Assembly (NCBI GenBank): GCA_009760855.2
Contig: WPIO01000033.1
Coordinates: 4,349,938 to 4,413,937, forward strand
DNA length: 64,000 nucleotides
DNA from: Cristatella mucedo
Lineage: Eukaryota; Bryozoa; Phylactolaemata; Cristatellidae
Direction: 5' to 3'
The position numbers were made by a program, and so were the translations under genes. Every line of letters starts with the position of its first letter. Within the stretch, counting starts at the first letter, position 1. The notes under the pieces were generated by a model. The model was not told the origin of the DNA. It was given only the letters and a program-made list of their open reading frames with translations, and searched no databases. This document shows, piece by piece, positions 1-11,195 of this stretch.

Positions 1-683
1 GGCCACGAGTGAATAGCCCTTGCCCAAATCATTCTGTGGAATTGGCCACCTGAAGTTATCAGTCCTATTGATACCAATAGCACATTAGATGTGCCTAAGA
101 GTTATACACTGAAGCATTTTTTGTCCTATGTTTGTAAATGTTCAAAATGGATTAAACTGATCTATTTAAGGCCACTAAGTGTGAGTGAGGCACGCCTCAT
201 TCACATTAGCGTGACAATAAAAAGCAGCCAAAAGGACTAAGTGATAGTAGCAGTCTTAAGTTTGCTCTTAACAGTGAGTTGATAAAGCCGGTCATTATAG
301 GGAACCCAACCTGGCTCTGATATTACTGACGTCAAAGCAAGTAAACTTTCAAGCTATCTGCTAGTTAAAGAAACTGCAACAAGCCGAGCAAGCAGCTGCA
401 TCGCATCATGACTCACGGAAAGAGCTGTCTATCTCTTAGCATACCTAGGAGTGTTAGTACTGAAATACATTGCTTGTAAGGTTCGGTCATAAAGATATTG
501 GCATATGGCATTACTAAGTGTATCGCAGTCGTTTCTGCTGATCGTGAAGTTAAATGGGGAAGGCTCCAACGCTTGTAGGGTATTTTCTGAGTATTGGTGT
601 GCCGTGCTACGATGCCCTAGATTACTAAGAGTGAATCAACATGTAACATAGAACGTGGCTGAAGTGCTACTCGTTATATTAAA
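1..683. other. Unassigned intergenic sequence
   Basis: No open frame with splice sites, no recognised protein family and none of the repeat families found elsewhere in the window were seen. Short open frames here look like chance. Confidence 0.4.
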
Positions 684-722
684 ATGATCTACTTTGTATA
701 GCGCTCAAAGAGAACTTATCAA
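684..722 (-). repeat. SINE A / LINE A 3'-tail fragment
   Basis: This short piece reads, on the minus strand, like the shared 3' tail of SINE A and LINE A: a run resembling the 'agttctct...gcgctataca' tail. The rest of the element is missing or unrecognisable. Because the two families share this tail, it cannot be assigned to one of them. Confidence 0.4.
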
Positions 723-1054
723 TAGACTTCAAATTTGCAAGAGAATCGATACCTACGGGTTAGTGATTTGCACGGTACCAAGCATGCGAAAGAAAACAAC
801 ATTGACCAGAATGCTAAAGCGAACAATAAATACTCAAACTTGGACACCACTTACAAATGCCGCTAGCAACATTCGCTGAGTGTAACTATCGTGAGTACCC
901 AAGCACAACAAAAAAGACGGCTTGAGGAGATGGGAACCTGATCGGAATAAACCTTCAGGTAATTGTACAGTGTTGCGGCACAGCCAAATATCTCGCAGAC
1001 GTTAGGCAACTCAAGGAACCAGCTTGAAACCTTGTTAATGGCGATAAAAATATA

Positions 1055-1190
1055 ACATACAATTCATTTGTATAGCGCCCTAGGAGAACAAGCTCAATAT
1101 TCAGGCGCTTCACATGTGCCACGGGTCTCGAGCCCTCGGCCAGACCTTGATCGGTGCTAGCAAATTAACCACTGGGCCAAACCATCACGA
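1055..1190 (-). mobile_element. SINE A copy (tRNA-derived)
   Basis: Read on the minus strand, this element has a tRNA-like head with an A-box-like 'tggcccagtggtta' type sequence, then a B-box-like 'ggctcgagacccgtgg' region, then the 3' tail shared with LINE A. It is a full-length but diverged copy. The same family recurs at about 5563, 6658, 33620, 37105, 44165, 56380 and 58160. Confidence 0.75.
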
Positions 1191-3690
1191 AGAATTTCGC
1201 AATTTTAGCTGCATATCAAAATTTTAATTTTTTTTATGACAATCTTTTGCATCTACTACAAAAGCACCCACCGAGAACGATTCTATTCATAGGCACGTTT
1301 CAGATATCTTATAAAAATCTCATCAATTGGTTAGTGATCACATCAGCGTCACTACTCTTTCCAGTGTCTTTAATATGAACAGCAGTAGGGAGACTGGGTT
1401 AGTTGAGTTCTCCTGATCTACCCTTGCCTTCCTTATTAAGCTGTCAAGCTCATCGTCCGTCAATAATCATGTGGTAATGCACTATCCCCTTCAAAGTATG
1501 TCCGTCGGACATTTGGTTGCTCGTGGTGCCAGAGGCATTGTCAATTAAGCTTGCTACCCCCCCCCCCCAGATGACGTCTGGGTTGCCGATTCGAGCTGGC
1601 AGCTGACATATCCAACAAAGCGTCATATAATACCAACAAAATCGGCCTAAACGACTCGAAATGGCTAAAATCAAGACAATCTGGCACGGGTCAAAGATTA
1701 GATTCCGCTATCACTGTTAAAACAAATATACAAGAGCCACTCAAAACATGACTCGGATCATGACCGAAACACAGACAAAGCAAAGATACCGTAACATTTA
1801 TAAATTTACTGGCGTAGACGGAGCTACAGACCTTTAACTTGATTGGCCGGCCCCGGAAGGGCAAAAGCTGGGGTTAACCCCCCCCCCCCCCGAGGTGGGT
1901 ACTGATGCTGCGGCTAGCTCGAGACGTGTTTAGTGTATTCCGGCAGTCAAAGCAGTTGTGCGAACTTTCGGCGCTTTTTCTAGCCCCTATAGTTTTGCTG
2001 TGCGTAGGATCCACGCAGTAGTGTTGTCTAGTTTTTCCTGCGTATCGCAAGTGCGTCTTTGCTATAAAGTGTTGTATGGCCGGACGACCATACTTTCGGT
2101 ACTGTGCCAGGAGCAACGCAGTCCGGGCATAACAGAGTAGGGGAGTCCTAGCGGGAATAGACTAATTCCCCTAGATGTGGTTACAGATAGACAAAAGATA
2201 CACTAGCCGCTGAAACCTGGCTCAATCTTAACTATATTGCCCCTTGTCAGGCAAAGCAAGAAACGGCTCAAACAAATCTCATCGAAAGAACCAACAATCC
2301 TACAGGTTAACTGTTCAAACCATTAACATATATGGCGCTTTTTAAGGCTAAATCCGACAGCTGGCAATCAAGTTCAGAAGATTTATCGTGCAGCAGTGCT
2401 CGTCATCTTGTCTAGACATGTTGTCACGCCAGAAAGCCATGTCTCGATGCTTGACGCAAGAGACAACCATTGTGCTTCATACCTACCACAGGTAATTCTC
2501 AAGTGACGCTGACCAGCTCAATCCGGTACCTTTACTTTACGGCGCCTCAAGAAATGTACAACTGCAAGCTGTGAGCAAAGCCACCGATCGAACAAAACTC
2601 AGGAAAAACTCAGCCAAAGACTCAGAAACTCAGAATACCGATAGAAATTCCCTGAAGGAATGGTACGTGCGGCAATGGCTGCAGCTATCCAAGATCTGAG
2701 AGTGCGGAACGAGCGTCGGGTTTTGTAAGCATGTTCAGCTTAAACTCTACCCGCATCTGAGAATCACCAAGCGAGCTGTTCTTCTGTCTTTTTCTTAGTT
2801 TTTTGTTAACATCGAAAACCACGAAGACATCTATATGGAGATAAACGTATTACAAACGTGGTGTGCGGCTTCCACGTCGAGTCTGAACTAGGCCGCGAAC
2901 ACAGCGTACGTCACAGTGCTAGCCTCAGCCGCCGCCTGCCCGCCTTTCTTTTTATACGGCCTCGCCAATAAACTATCGCACAATCGCGAAAAATCGCTGT
3001 TCGCCATAATCCTCCTCCTTTAGCAGGCGCCGCTTTTTCAAACGCGAGCGCTTGCCACTAAGCCAATCGTCTTTAAGACTCAACAGCTTTGATTACTCAA
3101 ACGGCATATCGCTGACATGGATCTACATACATTATCATGACTCGTACTTCTGTAACCACGTAGAAGCTGCTCGTCCCCCGGTTCTCTACCGGTGCACTGT
3201 GTGATGCAGTGCTGCAGTGCGGTTAAAACACAGGCGGCCACAACTGGGTGCCGAAAGCAACAGTTTATTGTGGGCCTGTTAGTAGTGGTTACGCGCCGGC
3301 GCAAGCGCTTTATGCGGCGCATACCGGACCAACGGAGTTAACTGCGCGAACTCCCGAAGCCCGCGTATAATACACTAACCTATGCGCGCGTCGCTAGCAA
3401 TTGCGAAGGCGGGTTGCTACAGCACCCCAAGATACGAGCAGCTAACTGAGTAGCCGGCTGAACACAACTGCACAGTCTAAGTTGCACTTAGCTGTCCGTC
3501 GTCGTAGGTTTGCCTCTCGTGCTCTTGAAGCGTAGTCTCGCCTCGACTCCCAAGCTGCAGCCCTGAGCTCTCGGGGCGTAGTCTCTGCTCGACTACCCAA
3601 GCTGTCCGAGTAAGCTCTCACTCGTCTCATTATATTCTCTCCCCTCTCAACTCCTGACCTCGCGAGCCGCTGCTATTTCTACTTCAGCAT
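1191..3690. other. Unassigned sequence with C homopolymers
   Basis: I see no supportable gene. The stretch contains C homopolymers near 1557 and 1879, a cluster of ACTCAG hexamers near 2597-2634, and a locally GC-richer part from about 2,850 to 3,660 bp. A segment of about 27 bp is repeated near 3530 and 3577. Open frames on both strands here lack family similarity. Confidence 0.4.
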
Positions 3691-3927
3691 ATTAGTCGGT
3701 GCACATCCTGACCGCAACGTCTGCACCAGGCTTCATTCTAACTTTAGCGGGTAGACCAGGAGTCGGGCTTGTATTAGCTGTCCAAGTCGAACCCGCTAAG
3801 ACAACCACATTAGTCGCTCCATCTCCTAACCGCATCGCCTGCATAAAGCTCCATTCTAACCTGAGCTAGGTGAGTCAGGAGCTGGGTCTGTACTAGGCGC
3901 CCTAGTCGACCCCCCCCTCTAAGGCAA
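3691..3927. repeat. 118-bp diverged tandem duplication
   Basis: Two head-to-tail copies start with the same 'attagtcg' at 3691 and at 3809, a period of 118 bp. Both copies keep 'ccattctaac'-like and 'caggag' blocks at matching offsets, but they have diverged considerably. No coding function is apparent. Confidence 0.65.
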
Positions 3928-5562
3928 GGACTCCCATCGCGGCTAAGCTGAGAGCTGCACCAGTGCACTTCAGCTATCATTGCTCACGTGAACCTTTATA
4001 ATCTATCCTAAAACTATCCTACTCGTGCCGGCTTATTACTGCACTCAGATTCTCAGAACTAATTCCATGAAACTCCAGACTCCACGGTTACATGTGCGAA
4101 TACACATACACGGAAAAAATGTGGCCAAATGAAAAGACGTCAAAAAAAGTAAAACCATGGTATATTTGTCCATTTGCCAAAGATTTTCAACGCGACCGCT
4201 GAAAGCAGCACTGCGAGCATTGCACAGCATTTACACTAGTGGACACGCAACCCACTTATTCTGTAGGGTGCGTGAAGGCGGCGCGACGGAGAGCCACGCC
4301 CTCCACAAACGTGCTGTGTTACTGACGAAGACGGCTGTATTGTATCGCAGGTGAACACGGGAGAGCGAGAGTGCATACTGATGTAGAGGCCGTCGTGTAA
4401 GCAGCTTCGAAGCCAGTAGATAAGAGAAGAGAATGTGAGCGACAAGGAGGGAGAGAGAGGTGATAGCGTCCATACAGGCCGGTGGACAAGCAGAAAGTAC
4501 TTCGCTGCCGGACTAGCTGGTCATGCGACCGCAGCTGACCCATTGCAATTAAATCCAGCGGAGTCAGCCGATACTGTCCAATTGCAGCGCCTAATGATGT
4601 GGTACTCAGAGCGCCCGTTGGTCGGGCGGAGTGGTGTGAGTCCGGCTAGGGGCGGAACGACATTGTGGGCGTTGCCACGCCCACAATTCTGACTCATTGT
4701 TCCTCGAGTAGTCAGTACTGCGCCGGTTTAGATCCGGAGCTCTCTATTGGAACTCTCACTACCCAAGCTTCGGCTCTTTCCTTGGTCAAATGTAGACACG
4801 GTGCCTTAAACTGAGCGTCCAACTGAGCTTCCTAATCTTTTCTAACGCTCGCGACATGCTTGCTCTCGGCATCGAAGCGCTGCAATACCGCTCAATTCTT
4901 TCACCGTGCGGTATTGGCTAGTACTACTACTCATATTAGTAACAACACATTTGCATTTCGCTCTCTGAGTGCTGAATCTCCTTTTAGATACTTTACATGT
5001 GCTGTAAAGAAAGCATGACCAAAAATTCTCAGTACTCTCTGCTGTGCTCGATCCCTTTTAAGTCTGGTTTAGACGAGTCTTGCTTCTTACCAACTCGGAG
5101 TCTTACCATGGTCTTCCGGTTTGTAGGAGGTGTAGACGGTAGTCTTGCTCCAAGTTTGGCTTCCTACTCGCTCCGTGCACTGAGTGCTCATGGGATAGCA
5201 ATGGCGTTTCTCTACTACTAGGCTTCGCTAGCGAAATTGCCGGTAGAATAAAACCTGTAGTTTGACGTTCTCCCTAACGGCAGGTACACGACGCCACGCA
5301 GAACACCGAAGCAGGCTTAAAGACGTTTATTCACAGGATGCCGCAGCGGGCCAGTACACGACTGCACTGCCCGGCGTCCCTGACGTAACTCCCCGGGCTT
5401 TCTCCACTTGCTACTTAAATGTCACTACCATAAATCAGAACAGCCCATAAACAAACGGCAGTGTCATCTCTGCTGGTCCATAAATCACTCAAAGCCATAA
5501 ACTGACCGTAGGAGGAATAACCTTGCATTAAATGCTAGTGACCCATAAACCACTAAGATAAA
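3928..5562. other. Unassigned sequence with a short hairpin
   Basis: No gene is recognised. A perfect 10-bp inverted repeat with a 4-nt loop lies at 4663-4686 (ttgtgggcgt / acgcccacaa). Five to six copies of the motif CCATAAA(Y) are clustered at about 5428-5555. The many short overlapping open frames on both strands between 4,045 and 4,700 do not resemble a known family. Confidence 0.4.
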
Positions 5563-5708
5563 AAAATATGATTTATTTGTATAGCGCCCAAAGAGAACTA
5601 AATCTCTATTCAGGCGCTTCACATATGCCTCAGGGCTCGAGCCCACGATCTCAGCCAGACCTTAGTCGGGGCGAGCACCTTAACCGCTGGACCAACCCAG
5701 CTCGATCT
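5563..5708 (-). mobile_element. SINE A copy (tRNA-derived)
   Basis: This is a full-length minus-strand SINE A: an LINE A-like 3' tail at the low-coordinate end (atttgtatagcgccc...), a B-box-like ggctcgagccc region, and an A-box-like tggtccagcggttaagg head at the high-coordinate end. Confidence 0.8.
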
Positions 5709-6269
5709 CAAAATCCACAAAACCTGGCCATAGGCAGGGACTCGCCCGGAATGTTATGATGATTTTGCAGGTCAAGTGGTCCGCCATTCCCTGCTAAGCA
5801 ACGCAGTAGGCGCGGCCTGAACGGTTTCTATGATTGGTCACTTGCTACGTCTTGGTTGGAAAAGTAGAACCGAGTTTGGCCGCTGAGTCTTCGCCAAGTC
5901 TTCCCTAAGTCTGGACCGCCCCCATGCTATTGGTGACGTATCCACCGAAGATTCGAGCTGGTAAGAAGCAAGACTCACCGTCACGAGCTGCGTTTACACG
6001 GCAGACTTTCCCACAGATTGTGGGCAGATTTCCCATAAATTTGGGCTCTACGTCACGATACGTCACAACATTTTGGGGGGAGGAGCCAAGTCTGAAGACT
6101 CATTAGAAGGAAAATCTATCTCAACTTTTTGGCAACCCCGGGCTCGTCATATGCACCCCACGGCAAAAATGAAAATGGCTGACGTTCGTAGACTCGAGTT
6201 TATTGAGGCGGTCAGAGTAAGTCCTTGAATATGGGATGATAATGCGTTGCAGCCAATGCTTCAGCCTTT
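5709..6269. other. Unassigned sequence
   Basis: No gene or recognised repeat was seen. Open frames are short and unsupported by splice sites or similarity. Confidence 0.4.
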
Positions 6270-6480
6270 TTTACATATAGTACTCCGTACGTCTGTTTAC
6301 TAAATTCACCAATAAACCCGTAGCGGCGCACATTACTTGGTACTAGTCCCTTTCCTGAAAAAAGATTTTATAAAATGCTCATCTTCCTTTAATTTACAGT
6401 GATGACTGCAGCGGCTAACTCAACTTCAGCCGATGTTGGCTGGGCGTCTTTCCCGGAAAATCTTCTGTCTAACCAGCCTT
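6270..6480 (+). repeat. Diverged dispersed repeat, copy 1 (pair with 12296-12500)
   Basis: This block aligns by eye, with gaps, to 12296-12500. Shared stretches include a 'cggcg..cattacttg' block, 'aaaatgct.a.cttcc', and 'atg..tgcagcgg..aactcaa.ttc' at the centre. It is an old duplicated unit of unknown nature. The ATG in the conserved centre opens short frames in both copies, but they are not conserved at protein level. Confidence 0.5.
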
Positions 6481-6657
6481 CCGGATTAGAGCACGGGCTG
6501 TGGGCGGGGACTAAACCGGCCATCAAATCTGTCATGTAAACGTCGCGTCTGTCTGGAGGAAAGTCTGTCGTGTAAGCGCAGCTTAAACCGGGCTATAGGT
6601 GCAGCAGAAGAAGCGAAGGGAGCCGTGCCGGGTGTTGGGTAGTTCCATACTAGCGCC

Positions 6658-6800
6658 GAGCTGGTTTGGCCCAGTGGTTAAGGTGCTCGCGCCAACCAAG
6701 GCCTGACCGAGGTCGTGGGCTCGAGCCTCGTGGCATATGTGAAGCGCCTAAATAAAGATTAAGTTCTCTTCGGGCGCTATACAAATTAATTATATATTTT
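6658..6800 (+). mobile_element. SINE A copy, best-preserved
   Basis: This is the clearest plus-strand copy. It has an A-box-like tggcccagtggttaagg at about 6668, a B-box-like ggtcgtgggctcgagcc at about 6712, then the tail beginning gtgaagcgcctaaataaag and ending in an AT-rich stretch. The tail is nearly the same as the LINE A 3' end. The copy is flanked on both sides by units of the 21-bp minisatellite at 6801-6930. Confidence 0.85.
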
Positions 6801-6930
6801 TTAGCGTAGGCTGGTTCCATATTAGCGTAGGCTGGTTCCATACTAACATAGGCTGGTTTCATACTAGTGTAGGATGGTTCCATACTAGCGTAAGCTGGTT
6901 CCATACTAGCGTAAGGCTAGTTCCGTACTA
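6801..6930. repeat. 21-bp minisatellite, about 6 units
   Basis: Tandem units close to tagcgtaggctggttccata (plus one base) run from the end of the SINE A copy. Units differ by 1-4 substitutions. A partial unit (ttccatactagcg) also precedes the SINE at about 6643. Because the period is a multiple of three, the minus strand stays open as a 7-residue repeat, but that is a consequence of the repeat and not evidence for a gene. Confidence 0.8.
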
Positions 6931-7214
6931 ATTGGGTCCGCTTCGCGCTTTTACGTGAGGTGGGCTTTGAGCTGAGCAGATCTTCAGCCAGCTGCTCCAC
7001 GAGGCTTGCTGAGCCGAGTCGTGAGCTCGCGCGTGGAGGGGCTTTTCTCTAAGCACTCCGGCACGTCAGATGATGCTGCATTGAACGGAGCAGGGCAGCC
7101 GGTGACGTATCTTAGGAAGCTGAGCTGCTGCTGGGTTTGAAGCGCAACGTTTTATACAGACTCGGAAAAGGCTTGATATATGGCGGGTCCGTACGGTTCT
7201 TAAAGTTAAAAAAT

Positions 7215-7300
7215 ACTATTTAATTTAGCAGTCTCTTTTTGTAAAGCAGCAGAAGAGCCTTGACGGCTATCACCACCGCTTGCAGCGGCAACTTCAAATC
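7215..7300 (-). mobile_element. SINE B fragment
   Basis: The minus-strand 3' half of SINE B is recognised by 'gcagcggtggtgatagccgtcaaggctctt' type sequence followed by the aaaagagactgctaaatt-like end. The tRNA-like head is missing. Confidence 0.65.
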
Positions 7301-7354
7301 CTTGGATGATCGAGCCTTCAGTTCGCTTGCAACTGAAGTCTAGAATTCACGATA

Positions 7355-7610
7355 AACTGACATCTAGTCATCTCCTGATTTTATGAAATTCAAAAAGAAG
7401 CTAAATACCTACCTATTTCTCTCAGCTTTTGCTCAGTCCGAGTGAATTGTTCTTTGTGTGCTGGTGTGTTCTGAAACTTTGCACTGTGAATAACCAATCG
7501 ACGTGTTTTCTTTTCGATACATCCAAAGTACTAACCTGGTTTTCTTTGGATGCTTCATTAATTCTTTACTATAAGCATTATTATCATTATCATGCATTAT
7601 TGTAGCAATA
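7355..7610 (+). mobile_element. Old LINE A-like 3' end
   Basis: The text around 7363-7420 translates to a decayed version of the LINE C-terminus (phenylalanine-lysine rich, like FMKFKKKLNTYLF). It is followed by 3'-UTR-like sequence with the 'gtgtgctg...ctgaa' pattern seen in other copies. It is diverged and 5'-truncated. Confidence 0.5.
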
Positions 7611-7694
7611 ACTGATATTTTCCGTCAGTTCTCAGCCATAAAGTGTGGCGGACTGATTCCTGCAAATAGAATCGGTACAATGGAGCTTTCTGAG

Positions 7695-8295
7695 CTAAAC
7701 AAAATCCTGAAGGGAATACTCACTCACCTGACGACTTTGGTGGTGTGAAGTGTGAAAAACTCCAGCCTTTGCAAGACGTAAAGTGGTTGGATTTGACAAC
7801 CGGAAGTCACACGACCAAACTTGCAAACGAGGCCGAGGCCTAACCCCCCCCCCATTAACTGATACCTGGATGCGTAGCCAATCGGTGGAGCCAGCCGCAA
7901 AATCAAGCTGAAGAGGATATAAGTAAGCTCGCGTACGCGCTATCGAGCTTCTGGAGCGTAGCCGAGCGCTAGTCAGCGGCTCGTCGCTCAGGGATGGGGA
8001 TGGGGTGGTGCGCGTGCGAACAGGAAATTGGGTTGCCACAGCGGTTCGACTACGCCACTTGGCTGGGCAAGCGACTCTGGCTTTCAGCTCGCGGCCAATG
8101 ACGCTCCGGGTTATCCATGTCTTGTTCACCTTTGAAGCGACTGCTCTCCGCTCTTCGTTAAGGGTTTGCTTCACCAGGTTACCAGGTTCACCAGGTTACG
8201 CCAACGAAGGGTAGCCGATAGAGATGAACGGGCGGTCTACAGCTAGGACCTTTGCTGCAGTCTCATTTAACGCCATTAAAGGCAACCGGTAAAAT
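7695..8295. other. Unassigned GC-rich stretch with a long but unsupported open frame
   Basis: A 159-codon frame is open on the minus strand (7695-8174). It has low complexity (many Arg, Ser and Thr), no recognised motif and overlapping open frames on the other strand. I do not call it a gene. Confidence 0.35.
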
Positions 8296-8361
8296 AAGCC
8301 AATATTTTGGGACATGTCAAGTTCCGCGAGTCCTCCTCTCATTCCTGTACTGATATTTAAA
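8296..8361 (+). repeat. 66-bp perfect inverted repeat, left arm
   Basis: The 66 bases from aagccaatattttggg to ctgatatttaaa are found as an exact reverse complement at 10207-10272. No mismatch was found by eye over the 66 bp. Similarity stops abruptly on both sides. Confidence 0.85.
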
Positions 8362-9424
8362 AATATTGGCTATCCGCTACCTCCAATGCTCCCTTCTCAT
8401 TCTAGTAGCGTTGCGCGCGCCTGGCGGTCCAAAATATGTGTGGGAGAAACGCAGGCTCGGTTCAATTTACTCCGCGAGTACATTATTTCAGTGTTCGGCG
8501 GATTCGAGCTCTGCGCACATTCACACAAGCTACGGGGCAACTGCGTACCCATTTGGCGGCTGGTTTTTCTGTTCAGAAATGCAAATATTTTGATTCCCGC
8601 TCCGAACTTCAGGAGTCATAAGTGGGCACACCTTACTAAGGAACCTCATAGTGGCGGTGACTTGACCCGGACCCATAACGGTGACCAAAATGCCTGGCTG
8701 TAGGCAGAGCACTCGAGACGAGTTATTTGGATGCCTGCTAGCCAATTAGCATCGAGGGTAAGATGAGTGTGAACAGAATGCCATGTGCGGGGGGGGGGGG
8801 ACTAAGTGTGCATCGCAGCTCCAGTTTACTTAAGTTAGCGGTATTATTTCAAAAGAAAGAGGCAATGAAAAACATATTCCCGAAATCTGTTGACAAATTT
8901 CTAACAATTCTGCCAAGGGAAATTTTCCGTGCGTTGACACCCGGTTGGTAACTACCGGGACCGAAAAGCCAAAGGCCGAAATCATTCGCATAACGTGCTG
9001 GCCGGCCCCACCGTCAGCCGACAGGGCCCCCCATTGCCTACTGGCGTGGGGACCCTCTTCCCAGCAGCCAGCCAGCCTAATGCTGGCCGATTTTAGACGT
9101 TTCAACTTGGATATTACGGCCAGGACGTTGGGGCCGCTGACATTTTTCAGACTTCCACGTTCCAGTCACATGCATGACCTGCCGTGTAGGCCCTGACGTT
9201 TCGGTCTTAAGCGTAACGTTTTGGCTGCTTCAAATATTTCGGCCTCAGAACCGTATGTTTGGGCCAAGGGAGAGGCTGGCATTGCGGTTTGCTTGAGCGT
9301 ACGACTCATCTACGAAGGTGCTCGTTAATGTGGCACTTAGCAAGGAGCTTGGAATGCTCTTTACTTCTCATTTATGGCTTGAAAATGAAAGGTAAATTGT
9401 CTGCTCCAAAAACAAAAATCTAAC
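8362..9424. other. Unassigned sequence between the 66-bp arms
   Basis: No gene is recognised. A G homopolymer lies near 8789. Several overlapping open frames on both strands (8314-8703 plus, 8830-9105 minus) share no family similarity. Confidence 0.35.
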
Positions 9425-9610
9425 TGATACAATAGCCTCTTTTGTATAGAGACAGAGGCCTTGACGGCTATCGCCACCGCTTGCAGCGGGAATAAATGAT
9501 CGCCTTGCAGCGAGAATAAAGGATCGCGTACCACAGGATTCAAACCCACAACCTCGGGACCGAGGTCAAGCAAAGCAACCACCTTACCTTGTGAGCCATT
9601 ACGGCTCACT
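9425..9610 (-). mobile_element. SINE B copy with internal duplication
   Basis: The minus-strand SINE B has the tail (gcctcttttgtatagagaca), the central gcgataaaggatcg-like block, and a B-box-like gggtttgaatcc near 9537. The central block is partly duplicated (gatcgccttgcagcg...gatcgcg), so the copy is longer than its relatives. Confidence 0.75.
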
Positions 9611-9914
9611 GAAAGCGACTCAAAAAGCGCTCCAATCTAAGCAAATGTTCTTCGCAATCAGCGGACTATGACATTATGAAGTGTTGATTTGAGCGTGCTG
9701 TTGATTCCTCATGACGATTGGAAATTTGATCGTTTTTTTTGGCTCAAGATTGGCCCATAACGAAATACGTACAATTTTCTCATTTAGCTGGTAAATTAAA
9801 ATGGCACTGGTATCATTTCGAGCCCTGCTTCTGCTCATACATCCATATTGTTAAAGAGAGCTTTCTGCAGAGAGTATAAATGCTTAATTCTCCATTCAAA
9901 TGCCTGTCTCTTCA

Positions 9915-9985
9915 TCAAATACATTCACCTTAATCTCGGTCGTTAAAGGCGAGCATACTAACCACCGGGCCAAACTAAAGCAGCA
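9915..9985 (-). mobile_element. SINE A2 fragment
   Basis: This head fragment of SINE A on the minus strand carries catcaaatacattcacctt, the same extra block of about 20 nt found in the copies at 44165 and 56380. It ends with the A-box-like ccgggccaaact. Confidence 0.6.
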
Positions 9986-10206
9986 CTTTCATCTAGACTA
10001 TCTAACTCCGGTTATTTAGTGACCGGGTCATACACATTTCGGAAGGAAGCATAGAAACGAGCGGCTTGTATGACTTCTCTTTTACCAGGCTATCCATTGC
10101 AAAGTTGAACGCTTGTGTCGACATTAGCATGAGGGAATGGAATAATCGTTCTTGCATTCAAGCAGAACAAAAACAGGTTTTGACAAGTCTCCAAACACTG
10201 ACTTTA

Positions 10207-10272
10207 TTTAAATATCAGTACAGGAATGAGAGGAGGACTCGCGGAACTTGACATGTCCCAAAATATTGGCTT
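10207..10272 (-). repeat. 66-bp perfect inverted repeat, right arm
   Basis: Exact reverse complement of 8296-8361. A weaker echo of part of it follows directly (gtattgatgcaggaatgaaagaa against atcagtacaggaatgagagga). Confidence 0.85.
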
Positions 10273-10429
10273 CGTGTAAGTATTGATGCAGGAATGAAAG
10301 AAGGGCATGATGGGAGTGATGTCGAAAGGATACTCAATGCCCCAGATGGGTATCATGATTTAATGCCAATGACTTAGCACAGAGAGTGAGAGTTAGAGGG
10401 AGGAACACTAAGCAAGACGGGTGTTCTTC

Positions 10430-10553
10430 ATTACCGGTCCTGAGGTCAGTGTGTTCGAATCCTGCTGTGAGCGTCCTTTATCGCAGCTCCAAGCGGTGAT
10501 AAAAGCTATTTAAGGCTCTTTTGTCGCTAAACAAAAAGAGGCTGATAAACAAG
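10430..10553 (+). mobile_element. SINE B copy
   Basis: The plus-strand copy has a B-box-like gtgttcgaatcctgc at about 10450, then the central gtcctttatcgcagctccaagcggtgataaa block and the end aaaaagaggctgataaa. The head upstream of the B box is decayed. Confidence 0.7.
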
Positions 10554-11058
10554 CTATTGTTTTACTTTTTTTAAAGAGGGGCGTCTGTCTATCTCGGACA
10601 GGGGGAGAGAAGAGTGCAAGCTAACGACAGTATATAATTCATTTATTTATGTATATAAATAAATGATATACTGTCAACGGAATAAGCCGGACAACGCCCA
10701 AGCTAGGAGTGGTAGGGCTGAGGCTGACAGTCGCTTGCCGTCCGCTCAGCCTGCTAGTGATCGATGTATCCAGTTGCTGGCTGAGAGCTGGAATGCCGGA
10801 GGCAGCGACAGCTATACATTGACGTACGTTGAACGACCGATGGCCGCTACAGGCACACAAACAAAAAATTGGGATTGGACTAATGTTTTAGTCCACAGCA
10901 TTCAGCAGCTCAGTGGCGCATATTTTGCCACACACAAGTCATTCTACAGCTTTGCCTCAGGCTCCTTCCTCGCACCGAAAAGGCTGGCCTGTTGTCGAGC
11001 AGGGGCATCTGAGCCTATTTCATTACTAAAAATATTTTCCTTCAGCTAACTGTGGATA

Positions 11059-11059
<1 letters not shown>

Positions 11060-11091
<32 letters not shown>

Positions 11092-11141
11092 TATATATAA
11101 TATATATATATACGATATTTACATGACTGCATACATATACG

Positions 11142-11174
<33 letters not shown>

Positions 11175-11195
11175 TATCATATCATATCATATATC
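11060..11195. repeat. (TA)n microsatellite with ATATC units
   Basis: Long AT dinucleotide runs are interrupted by a short unique piece and followed by several 'atatc' units. This is simple sequence. Confidence 0.9.

Noticed and set aside
6650-6904. Minus-strand frame with a 7-residue repeat (MEPAYAS-like)
   Set aside because: It arises because the 21-bp minisatellite period is divisible by three; no start, splice or family support.
6801-6930. CRISPR-like array
   Set aside because: Units are directly adjacent without spacers and the genome is eukaryotic; it is a minisatellite.
7695-8174. 159-codon minus-strand frame
   Set aside because: Low-complexity composition, overlapping open frames on the other strand, no splice sites or family similarity.
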